The notes: a model not told the origin generated them from the letters alone. DNA of 64,000 nt from Cedecea neteri (GCF_000757825.1 NZ_CP009451.1:1054001-1118000); one strand, 5' to 3'. Positions 17,525 through 28,217 are shown, counted from the first letter of the stretch. Program-made: numbers and translations.

Positions 17525-19161
17525 GGTTGTGCCCTCTTCGGCTGCGGATCCTTTTTATCCTTCGCTTCAAATATCAGCGAATTGCTCTTGTCGTTCAGCG
17601 TGCGCAATACCGGCTGCAGCTCACGCAGCACCTGATCAAGACGCTGCATATCCGCCACCATCTTGTTGTAGGCCGCGGAGCCAGGCTGGAAGCCCTGCAT
17701 GCTGCGGTTCAGCTCGCGAAGCGTTTTCTGCATATCTTCCGGCAGCTGCTGCATCGACTGGCTGGCGGTTATCTTATTCAGGTTATCCAGCGTCTGTTGC
17801 AGATGACGCATGGTTTTCTGACTTTCACCCAGCGTGTTCGTCGCCTGTTCCAGCATCGGCGAAATCGGCAGATTGTTGATCTTATTCAGCGTTTCCAGCA
17901 GCTTCTGCTGAATTTGCGCCAGGCCGCCGCTCATGGTTGGGATCACCGGATAACCGCTGATGCTCGGAATTTCTGTCACCGTTTTCTCATTCGGATAGAA
18001 ATCGAGATCGATATACAGCGCCCCGGTAATCAGATTGCCGGTTTTCATCGAGGCACGCAGCCCGCGCTGAATCAGCGCCTTCATATTCGATGGAATATCC
18101 GCCTCATTCCCTACCATATTTTTCAGGCGTTCCGGCTCAATACGGATCAGCACCGGAATACGGAAATCGTCGTTCAGCTTCTGACGCATGCTCTCGTTGA
18201 AGAACGGCACCTGAGCGACGGTACCCAGACGAATGCCCCGGAACTCTACCGGCGCGCCCGGCTGCAGGCCGCGAATAGAATCTTTGAAGAACATCAGGTA
18301 GTCGATATGATCGGTAAACAGCGAATCCTGAATGCTTTTCTGATCGTCAAACAGCTGGAAGTCGGTGCCGGACTCAACCGGCTTGCCCCACTCCCACCCG
18401 TCAGGCACGTCGAAGCTCACGCCGCCGCTAAATAGCGTGGTCAGCGAGCCCATTTCAACACGCATGCCCTGGGAAGACATATCCACGGCAATGCCGCTGT
18501 CTTTCCAGAAGCGAACGTTGCTGGTAATCAACCTGTCGTTCGGCGCGGCGATAAACAGCTGGTAGCTGATAGCACGTTTATTGGTATCAAAGGTGCTGGT
18601 TTCCACCGAGCCCACGCGATAGCCGCGGAACAACACCGGGTCTCCCGGGGTGAGCTGACCTGCTTTTTTGCTGTCGAGCGTGATGCGAATACCTTTGGCG
18701 TCCGGCGGCGCAAGCGGTGGCGCATCCAGCAAAGCATAGTTTTCCGGCTGCTCGCCTTTGGTACCCGGCTGGAGCTCAATGTAGGCGCCAGACAGCAGCG
18801 TCCCAAGTCCGGAAATCCCTTCCCGCCCAACCTGCGGTTTTACCACCCAGAAGACGGAATCTTTATGCAGCAGCTTTTCCATGCCGGAATTGAGCCGGGC
18901 CTTAATTTCCACGTGGTGTAAATCGTCGGTAAGCTGCGCGCTCTCGACGATGCCCACGTCCACGCTGCGGCTTTTAATGGTGGTTTTTCCGCCTTCAATG
19001 CCTTCAGCATTGGCGGTAATCAGGGTCACTTCCGGCCCCTGATGGCTGTAGTGGTAAAACAGGATCCAGGCGCCAATCAGCGCCGTTACGATGGGAAAGA
19101 TCCAAACCGGCGACCAGTTTTTTACCTTCTGTACTTTCGCCTCGCCGCTCTTATTTTCCAT
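17521..19161 (-). CDS. pqiB: MCE-domain lipid transport protein PqiB
   Basis: 546 residues, the same as E. coli. I chose the start at 19161 (MENKSGEAKVQKVKNWSPVW); an ATG 6 codons upstream lacks family support. One N-terminal transmembrane helix (IFPIVTALIGAWILFYHY) anchors the protein, followed by three MCE domains (around 45-140, 160-250 and 285-400) and a long C-terminal helical region (about 430-530) that forms a needle-like hexameric tube. It overlaps pqiA by 11 bases. PqiABC helps maintain the envelope; in E. coli it is induced by paraquat through SoxRS. Confidence 0.96.
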   Translation of the reverse strand: MENKSGEAKVQKVKNWSPVWIFPIVTALIGAWILFYHYSHQGPEVTLITANAEGIEGGKTTIKSRSVDVGIVESAQLTDDLHHVEIKARLNSGMEKLLHKDSVFWVVKPQVGREGISGLGTLLSGAYIELQPGTKGEQPENYALLDAPPLAPPDAKGIRITLDSKKAGQLTPGDPVLFRGYRVGSVETSTFDTNKRAISYQLFIAAPNDRLITSNVRFWKDSGIAVDMSSQGMRVEMGSLTTLFSGGVSFDVPDGWEWGKPVESGTDFQLFDDQKSIQDSLFTDHIDYLMFFKDSIRGLQPGAPVEFRGIRLGTVAQVPFFNESMRQKLNDDFRIPVLIRIEPERLKNMVGNEADIPSNMKALIQRGLRASMKTGNLITGALYIDLDFYPNEKTVTEIPSISGYPVIPTMSGGLAQIQQKLLETLNKINNLPISPMLEQATNTLGESQKTMRHLQQTLDNLNKITASQSMQQLPEDMQKTLRELNRSMQGFQPGSAAYNKMVADMQRLDQVLRELQPVLRTLNDKSNSLIFEAKDKKDPQPKRAQP

Positions 19162-20419
19162 GCTCGGAAGACTCCTCATCAGTTACATCGTCTGCTCGAT
19201 CCCAGGACAAGCGAGGGTCAAAGGTCATCGCTGCAAACATCGTCAAAATAACCACAAAAGCAAACATTAATGCTCCCATAGCCGGGTAGATATTCATCAA
19301 CCCGCCCATACGCACCAGCGCAGAAAGGACGGCAATCACGAACACGTCGATCATCGACCAGCGGCCAACAAATTCGACAACTTCATAAATCAGATGCATA
19401 CGTTCGCTGTCACGCCTGCCGTGCCCTTTTGCATCCCAGCACAGCCAGGCAATGGCGATCATTTTCAGCGTCGGCACCATAATACTGGCGATGAAAATCA
19501 CCATCGCCACCGGATAAGATCCCTCGCTCCAGAGCAGGATCACCCCGGCTAAAATCGTGGAGGGATATTTGCTGCCCAGCATCTCGGTTACCATGATCGG
19601 CATAATGTTTGCTGGCAGGTAGAGCATGATAGAAGTGATCAGCAGCGCCAGCGTCCATTGCAGGCTGTGTCTGCGGCGTACGTGACCGTGTGTCCCACAG
19701 CGCGGGCAAACCAGCGTGTCAGCCTCAACAATTGCCGTACAGCAGGAGCAGGAACGCAGCCCCTGCTTGATACCCGATACGCCAACTTTTAGCGGCTGAT
19801 GCACCGGCGGCATGGGCGCAATATCGTCCCAAAGCCAGCGTCTGTCGACGCACTGGAAGGCCCTAAGCTGCAAAATACAGAACAGGCACCAGGGTATAAA
19901 ACTGCTGCCCACGCCAATATCGCCATAGGCCATAAGCTTAACGAAGCTGACCAGCACGCCGGCGAGGAAGATTTCCGCCATGCCCCAGCTTTTCAGCTGG
20001 AACAGGACTCGCGCCAGCCAGCGTTTAAGCCCGAAAGGTAGCTTCGCCTGGTTGACTAACAGCAGGATGGTTATCAGGCAGAAGGCCGGCACCGCCTGGA
20101 CAAAAAGCAGAAAGAAGGTGCCGAGGCTGGCGTAATCCTCAGAAAACATCACGCCGGGGATTTGCATCAGCGTGACTTCGCTGCTGATCCCGGCCACCTT
20201 CATATTAATGAAAGGGAACAGGTTGGCCAGCAGCAGCATAAACAGCCCCGCCAAAGCGTAAGCCGTCGGCCGCTGGCGCGGTAAATACCACTGCGTGACC
20301 AACGGTGTGCCACAGCGCGGGCAGGAGGCTTTGTGGCCATCCTGCAGCTCCGGCAATGCCACCAGCAAATCACATTGTCGACACAAAATATGCGAGCGAT
20401 GGTGGTGTGTGGCACACAT
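19151..20419 (-). CDS. pqiA: Inner-membrane protein PqiA
   Basis: 422 residues (E. coli 417). This is the inner-membrane partner of the PqiB tunnel, with a duplicated PqiA domain. Each half starts with a zinc-ribbon-like pair of CxxC motifs (CRQCDLLV...CPRCGTP near 13-37, and CSCCTAIVEADTLVCPRCGT near 225-245) followed by four hydrophobic segments. The motif LGTFFLLFVQAVPAFCLITILLL is conserved with E. coli. It is the first gene of pqiABC, 16 bases downstream of uup, so it may be read through from uup as well as from its own promoter. Confidence 0.96.
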   Translation of the reverse strand: MCATHHHRSHILCRQCDLLVALPELQDGHKASCPRCGTPLVTQWYLPRQRPTAYALAGLFMLLLANLFPFINMKVAGISSEVTLMQIPGVMFSEDYASLGTFFLLFVQAVPAFCLITILLLVNQAKLPFGLKRWLARVLFQLKSWGMAEIFLAGVLVSFVKLMAYGDIGVGSSFIPWCLFCILQLRAFQCVDRRWLWDDIAPMPPVHQPLKVGVSGIKQGLRSCSCCTAIVEADTLVCPRCGTHGHVRRRHSLQWTLALLITSIMLYLPANIMPIMVTEMLGSKYPSTILAGVILLWSEGSYPVAMVIFIASIMVPTLKMIAIAWLCWDAKGHGRRDSERMHLIYEVVEFVGRWSMIDVFVIAVLSALVRMGGLMNIYPAMGALMFAFVVILTMFAAMTFDPRLSWDRADDVTDEESSEHGK

Positions 20420-20435
20420 CGTAACTCTCCTTAGA

Positions 20436-22343
20436 TTACGAGCCGTTTTTCAGCGCTTCGAGATACTCCCAGCGCTCGAATGCCTCTTCCAGTGCCAGCT
20501 CCGCTGCGGACATTTCCGCGAGGACTTTCTGGGTCGTATCGTGCGGTTGGTTAAAGAAATCCGCATCGCCGACTTTTGCCTGCAGCACGCCTAAATCGGC
20601 CTCAAGCTGCTCAAGTCGTTGAGGCAGCTGCTCCAGTTCGCGCTGCAGGTTATAGCTTAGTTTGCTATTGGCACGTTTAACAGGTTCTGCTTTTTGCGCC
20701 TCGGCCTTCTCGGTTTTAACCGCAGCCGCCTGACGCAAAGGCTGGGCGGAACCCTGCTGGCCTTTGGCATCATGGTAGCCGCCGACATAGCGACCGATTT
20801 TGCCCTGGCCTTCGAAGATCCAGCACTCGGTGACGGTATTATCGACAAACTGACGGTCGTGGCTAACCAGCATAACCGTGCCCTGGTAACCATCAATCAG
20901 TTCTTCCAGCAGCTCCAGCGTTTCGACGTCCAGGTCGTTGGTTGGTTCATCGAGAATCAGCAGGTTGCTAGGTTTTAAGAATAAACGGGCCAGCAGCAGG
21001 CGGTTTCTTTCCCCGCCGGAAAGCGCACGCACCGGGGTCATGGCGCGTTTTGGATGGAACAGGAAGTCCTGCAGGTAACCCAGCACGTGGCGCGGCTTGC
21101 CGTTCACCATCACTTCCTGCTTCCCTTCCGCCAGGTTATCCATCACCGTGCGGTCAGGATCCAGCTCGGCGCGGTGCTGGTCGAAGTAGGCCACTTCCAG
21201 CTTGGTACCGCAGTGCACGCGGCCGCTGTCGGCCTGTAGCTGGCTAAGCATCAGCTTAAGCAGCGTGGTCTTACCGCAACCGTTCGCACCCACCAGCGCG
21301 ATTTTATCGCCACGCTGAACCTGAGCGGAGAAATCACGCACCAGCGTTTTGCCGGCAACCTGGTAATTAACGTCTTCCATCTCGAAGACGATTTTGCCTG
21401 AGCGGCTCGCCTCTTCGACCTGCATCTTCGCGCTGCCCATCACTTCACGGCGTTCACCGCGCTCGCGGCGCATCGCTTTCAGGGCACGAACGCGCCCTTC
21501 GTTACGGGTACGACGCGCTTTGATGCCCTGACGGATCCACACTTCTTCCTGCGCCAGCTTGCGGTCAAACTCGGCGTTCTGTAACTCTTCCACGCGCAGG
21601 GCTTCTTCTTTCGCCAGCAGATACTGGTCGTAATCGCCAGGGTAAGAAACCAGCTTGCCGCGATCCAGGTCGACAATACGGGTCGCCATATTGCGAATAA
21701 AGGAACGGTCGTGGGAGATAAAGATAATGCTGCCCTGGAACTCCTTCAGGAAGCCTTCCAGCCAGTCGATGGTTTCGATATCAAGGTGGTTAGTCGGTTC
21801 ATCAAGCAGCAGCACGCGCGGGGAGCTGACCAATGCCCGGCCCAGCGCGGCTTTACGCAGCCAGCCGCCGGACAGCGCGGAAAGCTCGGTATCCGCTTCC
21901 AGACCAAGCTGCTCGAGCACTTCGTTAATGCGGCTGTCGAGCTGCCACAGGCCCTGATGATCGAGGATCTCCTGAATGCGCGCCATCTCATTAAGATTTT
22001 TGTCGCTTGGGTCGGTCATCACTTTATGGGAGATGTCGTGGTAGGCCTTGAGGTATTCGGCCTGCTCTTCCACGCCTTCCGCCACAAAGTCATACACCGT
22101 GCCCGCAACGTTACGCGGCGGATCCTGCTGCAAACGGGCCACGATCAGATCCTGTTCATACACCATGCGCCCATCGTCCAGCGGCAGCTCGCGGTTGAGG
22201 ATCTTCATCAGCGTTGATTTGCCCGCGCCGTTACGGCCAACCAGACAGACGCGTTCGTTTTCTTCGATGTGTAATTCGGTGTTATCTAACAGCGGCGCGT
22301 CGCTAAACGACAGCCAGGCACCGTGCATACTAATTAATGACAT
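20436..22343 (-). CDS. uup: ABC-F ATPase Uup
   Basis: 635 residues, the same as E. coli. Uup is a soluble ABC-F protein that acts on ribosomes; loss in E. coli raises precise transposon excision. Two ATPase domains are present: Walker A GRNGAGKST near residue 37 with signature LSGGWLRKAALGRAL and Walker B VLLLDEPTNHLD; then GANGCGKTT near 352 with LSGGERNRLLLARL and LLILDEPTNDLD. A linker of charged helices lies between them, and a C-terminal coiled-coil DNA-binding arm (about 560-635) follows. It starts 5 bases after the rlmL stop, so the two are co-transcribed. Confidence 0.97.
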   Translation of the reverse strand: MSLISMHGAWLSFSDAPLLDNTELHIEENERVCLVGRNGAGKSTLMKILNRELPLDDGRMVYEQDLIVARLQQDPPRNVAGTVYDFVAEGVEEQAEYLKAYHDISHKVMTDPSDKNLNEMARIQEILDHQGLWQLDSRINEVLEQLGLEADTELSALSGGWLRKAALGRALVSSPRVLLLDEPTNHLDIETIDWLEGFLKEFQGSIIFISHDRSFIRNMATRIVDLDRGKLVSYPGDYDQYLLAKEEALRVEELQNAEFDRKLAQEEVWIRQGIKARRTRNEGRVRALKAMRRERGERREVMGSAKMQVEEASRSGKIVFEMEDVNYQVAGKTLVRDFSAQVQRGDKIALVGANGCGKTTLLKLMLSQLQADSGRVHCGTKLEVAYFDQHRAELDPDRTVMDNLAEGKQEVMVNGKPRHVLGYLQDFLFHPKRAMTPVRALSGGERNRLLLARLFLKPSNLLILDEPTNDLDVETLELLEELIDGYQGTVMLVSHDRQFVDNTVTECWIFEGQGKIGRYVGGYHDAKGQQGSAQPLRQAAAVKTEKAEAQKAEPVKRANSKLSYNLQRELEQLPQRLEQLEADLGVLQAKVGDADFFNQPHDTTQKVLAEMSAAELALEEAFERWEYLEALKNGS

Positions 22344-22348
22344 GACTA

Positions 22349-24472
22349 TTAATCCCGGGATTCGTGAGTGACTAACCAGCAGTTATGGATCTGGCGGTTG
22401 CGCGCAAAGTCCTGCGACTGCGTTTTTTGTGTAATTTCCTGTGCAACCAGGCCAAGCTCCGCCAGGCCGGCGAAGTCCATTTTGAAGCCACGTTTATTGT
22501 TGGAGAACATAATGGTACCGCCGCGACGCAGCAGGCGCTTCAGATCCTTCATCAGCGCAATATGGTCACGCTGCACGTCGAAAGAATCTTCCATGCGCTT
22601 GGAGTTGGAGAACGTCGGCGGGTCGATGAAGATCAGGTCAAACTGCTCATCGCTATCGCGCAGCCAGCCAAGGCAATCAGCCTGGACCAGGCGATGGGCG
22701 CGGCCGGTCAAACCGTTCAGGCGCAGGTTACGCTCCGCCCACTCAAGGTAGGTACGCGACATATCCACCGTGGTGGTGCTTTTCGCCCCGCCGAGACCCG
22801 CGTGTACCGTTGCGGTACCGGTATAAGCGAACAGATTCAGGAAGTCTTTCCCTTTGCTCATCTGGCCCAGCATGCGGCGAGCGATGCGGTGGTCAAGGAA
22901 CAGGCCGGTATCCAGGTAGTCGGTAAGGTTAACCCACAGGCGCGCGTCAAACTCGCTGACTTCCATGAAATCGCCCTTCTCGCCCATCTTCTGGTACTGA
23001 CTTTTCCCTTTCTGACGCTCGCGGGTTTTTAGCACCAGCTTGTTGGTTGGCAGCTCAAGAACCGCAAGCGTTGCCGCGATGACGTCAAACAGGCGCTGGC
23101 GGGCTTTGTTCGGATCGATGGTTTTCGGGGGCGCATATTCCTGCACCACGACCCAGTCACCGTAGCGGTCAACCGCAACGTTGTAGTCAGGCAGGTCACC
23201 GTCGTACAGGCGATAGCATTCAATCCCCTCCTGACGGGCCCACTTATCAAGCTTTTTGACGTTTTTACGCAGGCGGTTGGCATAATCTTCAGCAATCTGA
23301 CCGCTTGCCGCGGCTACGCCAGCAGGGCTAACCGCCAGCTGATAGTTTTTCTGCACGCAGTCCAGCGGGCCGTTTTTGGCCTTAAACTGGCGATCGGCGC
23401 GTAGCTGCAGGCAGCTGAGCAGCTCAGGGGAAGCACTGAACAGCGACAGATTCCAGCCGCCGAACTGATTTTTCAGATGGCGACCCAGCAGGCTGTGCAG
23501 GGCAATCAGCGCAGGTTCGCTTTCCAGACGCTCACCGTAAGGTGGGTTACTGACCACCGTACCCGCAGGGCCTTCCGGCAGCGGGTTGGTCAGCTTAGCG
23601 ACGTCCTTAACGTCAAAACTGATAACCTCGCCAAGACCTGCGCGACGGGCGTTGGCGCGGGCGCGTTCAATGACGCGGCTGTCGTTATCTGAACCATAGA
23701 AGCGAGACGGATATTCAGTCAGGCCACGGCGAGCGCGAACCTGTGCCTCGGTCACCACCTCTTTCCAGACGTCCGCATCATGCTTCGCCCAGTTCAGGAA
23801 GCCCCAGCGCTTACGATGCAGGCCCGGCGCGCGATCGGTAGCGATCATCGCGCCTTCAATCAGCAGCGTGCCGGAACCGCACATCGGATCCAGCAGCGGC
23901 GTACCATGCTGCCAGCCGGAACGCATCACGATGGCCGCAGCCAGGGTTTCTTTTATAGGAGCGGCACCGGTTGCATCACGGTAGCCACGCTGATGCAGGC
24001 CTTCACCGCTGAGATCCAGCGCGATACTGGCGGTATCTTTGTTCAGCCAGACGTTAATACGCAGGTCTGGCTGCTCACGATCGACATCCGGACGCGGCAA
24101 ATTCTTGCGGGTAAAGGAGTCAACAATCGCATCCTTCACCTTCAGCGCGCCGTACTGGCTGTTGCGGATGGTTTCGTTCAGGCCGCTGAAGTGCACGGCA
24201 AACGTTGCGCCCGGCCCGAACAGCGCCGGCCAGTCGATAGCCATCACGCCGAGGTACAGATCGAGATCGCTGTAAACTTTGCATTCGCTGAGCGGCAGCA
24301 AAATACGCGAAGCCAGGCGGCTCCACATCAGGCTTTGATAGAGTAGACGAGTATCCCCCTGGAAATGTACGCCGCCCTGAACGACCTGGCAGCCCTGGGC
24401 CCCCAGGTTTTCTAGTTCAGTTTTTAACAGCTCTTCAAGCCCACGCGCCGTACTGGCAAACAGAGAATTCAT
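22349..24472 (-). CDS. rlmL: Bifunctional 23S rRNA methyltransferase RlmKL
   Basis: 707 residues (E. coli 702). It is a fusion enzyme that makes m2G2445 (RlmL half) and m7G2069 (RlmK half) in 23S rRNA. I chose the start at 24472 ([21 protein letters not shown]) to match the family; an ATG at 24526 adds 18 residues. A THUMP domain (about 45-155) precedes the first methyltransferase domain ([14 protein letters not shown]; catalytic [10 protein letters not shown] near 310). The second methyltransferase domain reads [19 protein letters not shown] and [13 protein letters not shown]. It heads the rlmL-uup-pqiABC gene string. Confidence 0.97.
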   Translation of the reverse strand: MNSLFASTARGLEELLKTELENLGAQGCQVVQGGVHFQGDTRLLYQSLMWSRLASRILLPLSECKVYSDLDLYLGVMAIDWPALFGPGATFAVHFSGLNETIRNSQYGALKVKDAIVDSFTRKNLPRPDVDREQPDLRINVWLNKDTASIALDLSGEGLHQRGYRDATGAAPIKETLAAAIVMRSGWQHGTPLLDPMCGSGTLLIEGAMIATDRAPGLHRKRWGFLNWAKHDADVWKEVVTEAQVRARRGLTEYPSRFYGSDNDSRVIERARANARRAGLGEVISFDVKDVAKLTNPLPEGPAGTVVSNPPYGERLESEPALIALHSLLGRHLKNQFGGWNLSLFSASPELLSCLQLRADRQFKAKNGPLDCVQKNYQLAVSPAGVAAASGQIAEDYANRLRKNVKKLDKWARQEGIECYRLYDGDLPDYNVAVDRYGDWVVVQEYAPPKTIDPNKARQRLFDVIAATLAVLELPTNKLVLKTRERQKGKSQYQKMGEKGDFMEVSEFDARLWVNLTDYLDTGLFLDHRIARRMLGQMSKGKDFLNLFAYTGTATVHAGLGGAKSTTTVDMSRTYLEWAERNLRLNGLTGRAHRLVQADCLGWLRDSDEQFDLIFIDPPTFSNSKRMEDSFDVQRDHIALMKDLKRLLRRGGTIMFSNNKRGFKMDFAGLAELGLVAQEITQKTQSQDFARNRQIHNCWLVTHESRD

Positions 24473-24574
24473 ATCGTCACTTATCAGGTAAAAAGAAAAT
24501 TGTGGCGCATTATAGCTAATCCGCAACGCATGTCATAAAGTTGCCCTCTTAATTTATTTCCCACGGAGGGCGCC

Positions 24575-25690
24575 GTGATTACTTTGTCTCAACTCTTTAT
24601 TCACCCGGTAAAATCCATGCGCGGTCTGGCGCTCTCCCACGCGCAGGCAACCACCAGCGGGCTGGCCTTCGATCGCATCTTTATGATTACCGAACTGGAT
24701 GGCACCTTTATTACCGCCCGCCAGCATCCGCAGATGGTATTGTTCACCCCGGCGTTCCTGCATGACGGCCTTTATTTATCAGCCCCGGACGGCAGCTCGG
24801 CCAGCATTCGCTTTGCGGATTTTGCCGAGGCGCCTGCGCCAACTGAAGTCTGGGGTTCGCACTTTACCGCGCTTATTGCCCCTGACGAAATTAATCAATG
24901 GCTAAGCGGCTTCTTCTCGCGCCCGGTGCAGCTTCGCTGGGTTGGCGAGGAGCCTACCCGCCGGGTGAAGCGCCACGAAGAAGTGCCGCTTTCGTTTGCC
25001 GACGGTTTCCCTTATTTGCTGACCAACGAAGCCTCGCTGCGCGACCTGCAAAACCGCTGCCCGGCCAGCGTCAAAATGGCCCAGTTCCGCCCCAATATGG
25101 TGGTCACCGGGGTGCCAGCGTGGGCAGAAGACACCTGGAAAGTGGTGCGCATCGGTGGCGTCACCTTTGATGTAGTCAAACCCTGTAGCCGCTGCATCTT
25201 TACCACCGTAAGCCCGGAACGTGGCCTGAAACATCCCAGCGGCGAACCGTTAAAAACGCTGCAGGGCTTCCGCACCGCGCAGGATAACAGCGGTGCCGTG
25301 GATTTCGGCCAGAATTTAATTGCCCGCAACAGCGGCGTTATTCGCGTTGGCGATGAGCTGGAAGTGCTCGCCCACAAACCGGCCAATGTTTATGGCCCGG
25401 GTGAAGTGGTCGAAAGCCTCGAGCCGCAAAGCCAGCCTGAAAGCAGCGTTAATATCGACTGGGAAGGCACAACGTTCCAGGGCAATAACCAGCAAATTCT
25501 GCTGGAGCAGCTGGAAAACAAAGGGATTCGCGTGCCCTATTCTTGCCGGGCCGGAATTTGCGGAAGCTGTCGAATTCGGTTGCTGGACGGCGAAGTGAAG
25601 GCGTTAAAGAAAGGTGCGATTGGCGCCGATGGCACAATTTTGTGCTGCAGCTGTGTTCCTGCCGGAAACGTGAGCGTCGCGCCGCGTTAA
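24575..25690 (+). CDS. ycbX: MOSC/2Fe-2S protein YcbX
   Basis: 371 residues (E. coli 369). An N-terminal beta-barrel and MOSC domain, which handles molybdenum cofactor, occupy about 1-270 (conserved Cys in [13 protein letters not shown]). A C-terminal plant-type ferredoxin domain follows, with cysteines in [10 protein letters not shown] and LCCSC. In E. coli YcbX reduces N-hydroxylated bases such as 6-hydroxylaminopurine, using electrons from CysJ. It is transcribed divergently from rlmL, and its TAA shares bases with the stop codon of the convergent zapC. Confidence 0.96.
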   Translation: MITLSQLFIHPVKSMRGLALSHAQATTSGLAFDRIFMITELDGTFITARQHPQMVLFTPAFLHDGLYLSAPDGSSASIRFADFAEAPAPTEVWGSHFTALIAPDEINQWLSGFFSRPVQLRWVGEEPTRRVKRHEEVPLSFADGFPYLLTNEASLRDLQNRCPASVKMAQFRPNMVVTGVPAWAEDTWKVVRIGGVTFDVVKPCSRCIFTTVSPERGLKHPSGEPLKTLQGFRTAQDNSGAVDFGQNLIARNSGVIRVGDELEVLAHKPANVYGPGEVVESLEPQSQPESSVNIDWEGTTFQGNNQQILLEQLENKGIRVPYSCRAGICGSCRIRLLDGEVKALKKGAIGADGTILCCSCVPAGNVSVAPR

Positions 25691-26229
25691 ACGGCCTGAT
25701 CCAGGCTGAGGCCGCTGCTCAAAGGCTGCGGTTTCAGTCGGTCATTCATGACTTTGATAGCATCACCCAGCTGCATAGTGCGGCCGGCTAACGTTAGCCC
25801 CTGCTGAGCGAGCAGGCAAAGCGCGGCATTATCACCGGTTTCTACCACCAGCAGGTTCACCTGCTGCATATTCTCGCTTAGCCACACGCAGGCCCCGTCC
25901 CCGATCCCCGGCTGCCAACAGTCACCGTGAGAGACAAAATGCCAGCTTTTCGGCATTTGCGGTTTGAGGAAACGAATCGCCACCAGCGCGTTAAGCACCA
26001 GCTCGGCACGCTGCTCTTTACCCAACGGTAAATCACGACATTTTTCTTCAAAGGAGAAAAAGAGCGCCGCATCGTCAACACAAAAACCTGAGTTTTCAAA
26101 GGCATCCGGGGTCAGCATTTTGCGCGGAAAGCGCGAACGGAATAGCATGCCATTGGCCAAATCGAGCATCATTCGATCGTGCTCTTCATCGAAATACCAA
26201 CGCCAGTTATCGTCCGGTTTTATCCGCAT
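25687..26229 (-). CDS. zapC: Cell-division protein ZapC
   Basis: 180 residues, equal to E. coli ZapC. It is a cytoplasmic protein that binds FtsZ and promotes bundling of protofilaments at the division ring. The sequence [39 protein letters not shown] and the C-terminal [24 protein letters not shown] are conserved. The gene stands alone between the convergent ycbX (4-base overlap of stop codons, TTAA) and the upstream pyrD on the same strand, 153 bases away. Confidence 0.95.
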   Translation of the reverse strand: MRIKPDDNWRWYFDEEHDRMMLDLANGMLFRSRFPRKMLTPDAFENSGFCVDDAALFFSFEEKCRDLPLGKEQRAELVLNALVAIRFLKPQMPKSWHFVSHGDCWQPGIGDGACVWLSENMQQVNLLVVETGDNAALCLLAQQGLTLAGRTMQLGDAIKVMNDRLKPQPLSSGLSLDQAV

Positions 26230-26382
26230 AATGCTTACCCTTCATTTATCCCGCTGCTGAATTGCCACTCAGATTCTTACCATATTAATAAAAGACCAAT
26301 ATGTTTAAATAAGCAACAGTAGCGGAATATAAAACAACCAGAGCCGAAAATAAAGCCCTGGTTGTTTGCAAAGCGTAAATGA

Positions 26383-27393
26383 TCAGAGATGAGTAACGAT
26401 TTCTTTAATCAACGGTGGGCCTTTAAAAATGAAGCCGGAGTATATTTGAACCAGTGAAGCTCCCGCCGCGATCTTCTCGCGAGCAGCGATAACTGAATCA
26501 ATACCGCCGACGCCGATAATCGGTAGTCGACCATTTAATTCCTGAGACAAGCGACGAATAATTTCCGTGCTTTTTAATTGTACCGGACGGCCGCTTAAGC
26601 CACCGGTTTCGTCGCAGTGCTTCATGCCCTGAACGAGGCTCCGGTCCAAAGTGGTGTTGGTGGCAATCACCCCATCAATATTATGGCGAACTAAACTGTC
26701 CGCTACCTGGATCAATTCTTCTTCAGAAAGATCCGGCGCGATCTTCACCGCCACGGGAACATATTTATGATGGATCGCTTGCAGCGCCTGCTGCTTATTT
26801 TTAATGGCGCTTAAAAGATCGTCCAGCGCTTCACCATATTGCAACGTACGTAATCCTGGCGTATTCGGTGATGAGATATTGATCGCAATATAGCCAGCAT
26901 ACGGATAGATTTTATCCATACAGACCAAATAATCATCTTTCCCCTGTTCAACGGGGGTGTCTTTGTTCTTGCCAATATTAATCCCGAGCACGCCGTCGAA
27001 ATGCGCTTTTTTTACATTTTCGACCAGGTTATCTACCCCAAGATTATTAAACCCCATGCGGTTAATAAGCCCCTCGGCCTCCACCAGGCGGAAGATTCGT
27101 GGTTTATCGTTCCCCGGCTGAGGACGAGGCGTTACGGTGCCCACCTCGATGGAACCGAAGCCCATCGCCCCGAAGGCATCAATACATTCCCCGTTTTTAT
27201 CCAGGCCTGCGGCTAAGCCCAGCGGATTCTTGAACGTTAACCCCATGCAGGTCACCGGTTTTGACGGCACGTTCTGACGAACCAGCCACTCAAGCGGCGT
27301 ACCGGTGACAAAGCGTAATTGCTGAAAAGTTAACTCATGAGCGCGCTCTGGATCGAGCTGAAAAAGGGCTTTACGAACGAAGGGGTAGTACAT
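26383..27393 (-). CDS. pyrD: Dihydroorotate dehydrogenase (quinone), class 2
   Basis: 336 residues, the same as E. coli. It oxidises dihydroorotate to orotate and passes electrons to the quinone pool; the N-terminal helices ([24 protein letters not shown]) lie against the inner membrane. The FMN barrel shows [11 protein letters not shown], the catalytic Ser region [12 protein letters not shown], and the phosphate-binding [29 protein letters not shown]. An upstream PurR site and leader hairpin mirror the E. coli control. In E. coli K-12 a fimbrial cluster separates pyrD from ssuE; here the two genes are divergent neighbours. Confidence 0.98.
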   Translation of the reverse strand: MYYPFVRKALFQLDPERAHELTFQQLRFVTGTPLEWLVRQNVPSKPVTCMGLTFKNPLGLAAGLDKNGECIDAFGAMGFGSIEVGTVTPRPQPGNDKPRIFRLVEAEGLINRMGFNNLGVDNLVENVKKAHFDGVLGINIGKNKDTPVEQGKDDYLVCMDKIYPYAGYIAINISSPNTPGLRTLQYGEALDDLLSAIKNKQQALQAIHHKYVPVAVKIAPDLSEEELIQVADSLVRHNIDGVIATNTTLDRSLVQGMKHCDETGGLSGRPVQLKSTEIIRRLSQELNGRLPIIGVGGIDSVIAAREKIAAGASLVQIYSGFIFKGPPLIKEIVTHL

Positions 27394-27398
27394 GAACT

Positions 27399-27437
27399 CT
27401 CCTGGATTCCCGGTGTGCAGACCGGGGCGCTATTATT
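27399..27437 (-). promoter_or_regulatory. pyrD leader with CTP-responsive hairpin and -10 region
   Basis: Read on the minus strand, a GAATAATA -10-like element (about 27430-27437) is followed by the CCCGGT/ACCGGG hairpin (27409-27426) and then the AGGAG ribosome site (27399-27403). In E. coli pyrD, start-site switching driven by CTP and GTP levels decides whether this hairpin is made and blocks translation. The same arrangement is visible here; operation is inferred. Confidence 0.75.
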
Positions 27438-27488
27438 CACGATCCGGGCGATGATTGGAATTGACCTGCCGCAAAAAAGCCTGAATAG

Positions 27489-27504
27489 AAGCAAACGTTT
27501 TCTT
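27489..27504. promoter_or_regulatory. PurR operator of pyrD
   Basis: AAGCAAACGTTTTCTT fits every fixed position of the PurR consensus ANGCAANCGNTTNCNT. It lies about 60 bases upstream of the pyrD transcription start, as in E. coli. Confidence 0.88.
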
Positions 27505-27641
27505 TTCCCGGCGTGCGATATGCGCTTTTTCGCAAATCTATCCCGGAAAAATCACTTAGTTGAAGAAATCATCTCTGCCAGTATCACGCTAATTGTTATC
27601 AATGTTAGATAAAAGCAAACAATTAGTTATAAGGAGTCATG

Positions 27642-28217
27642 ATGCGTGTGATTACCCTGGCCGGAAGCCCTCGCTACCCTTCTCGTTCCAGCTCTCTGCT
27701 GGAGTATGCAAGGGAAAAACTGAGCGCCCTGGATGTCGAAGTCTATCACTGGCACCTGCAGAACTTTGCGCCGGAAGACCTGCTGTATGCGCGGTTCGAC
27801 AGCCCCGCTTTACTGACGCTCATTGAACAGCTCAGCACCGCCGACGGCCTGATTATCGCCACGCCGGTCTATAAAGCCTCGTTTTCAGGCGCGCTAAAAA
27901 CGCTGCTCGATTTGCTCCCTGAACGCGCGTTAGAGAAAAAGGTTGTTCTGCCTCTCGCGACCGGCGGCACCGTCGCCCATATGCTCGCCGTGGACTATGC
28001 CCTTAAGCCGGTGCTGAACGCGCTGAAGGCTCAGGAAATTCTGCACGGCGTGTTCGCCGACGACGGCCAGGTTACCGATTACCAGCACAAACCTCAGTTC
28101 ACGCCAAATCTGCAAAAACGCCTTGATGAATCGCTGGAAACTTTCTGGCAGGCGCTTCATCGCCGTGACTTTGTGGTGCCTTCGCCGTTTAACGCTCGGG
28201 GAGTCAGCCATGTTTAA
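27642..28217 (+). CDS. ssuE: NADPH-dependent FMN reductase SsuE
   Basis: 191 residues, the same as E. coli. It supplies reduced FMN to the SsuD monooxygenase. I chose the second of two adjacent ATGs (27642) because it gives the family N-terminus MRVITLAGSPRYPSRSSSLL and better spacing from the AAGGAG ribosome site; the ATG at 27639 adds one residue. The flavodoxin-like fold shows GSPR..SRSS for the FMN phosphate and ATPVYKASFSGALKTLLDLLP. It is the first gene of ssuEADCB. A weak TATCAC/TTAGAT promoter at 27582-27610 would fit activation by Cbl, which I cannot confirm. Confidence 0.97.
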   Translation: MRVITLAGSPRYPSRSSSLLEYAREKLSALDVEVYHWHLQNFAPEDLLYARFDSPALLTLIEQLSTADGLIIATPVYKASFSGALKTLLDLLPERALEKKVVLPLATGGTVAHMLAVDYALKPVLNALKAQEILHGVFADDGQVTDYQHKPQFTPNLQKRLDESLETFWQALHRRDFVVPSPFNARGVSHV

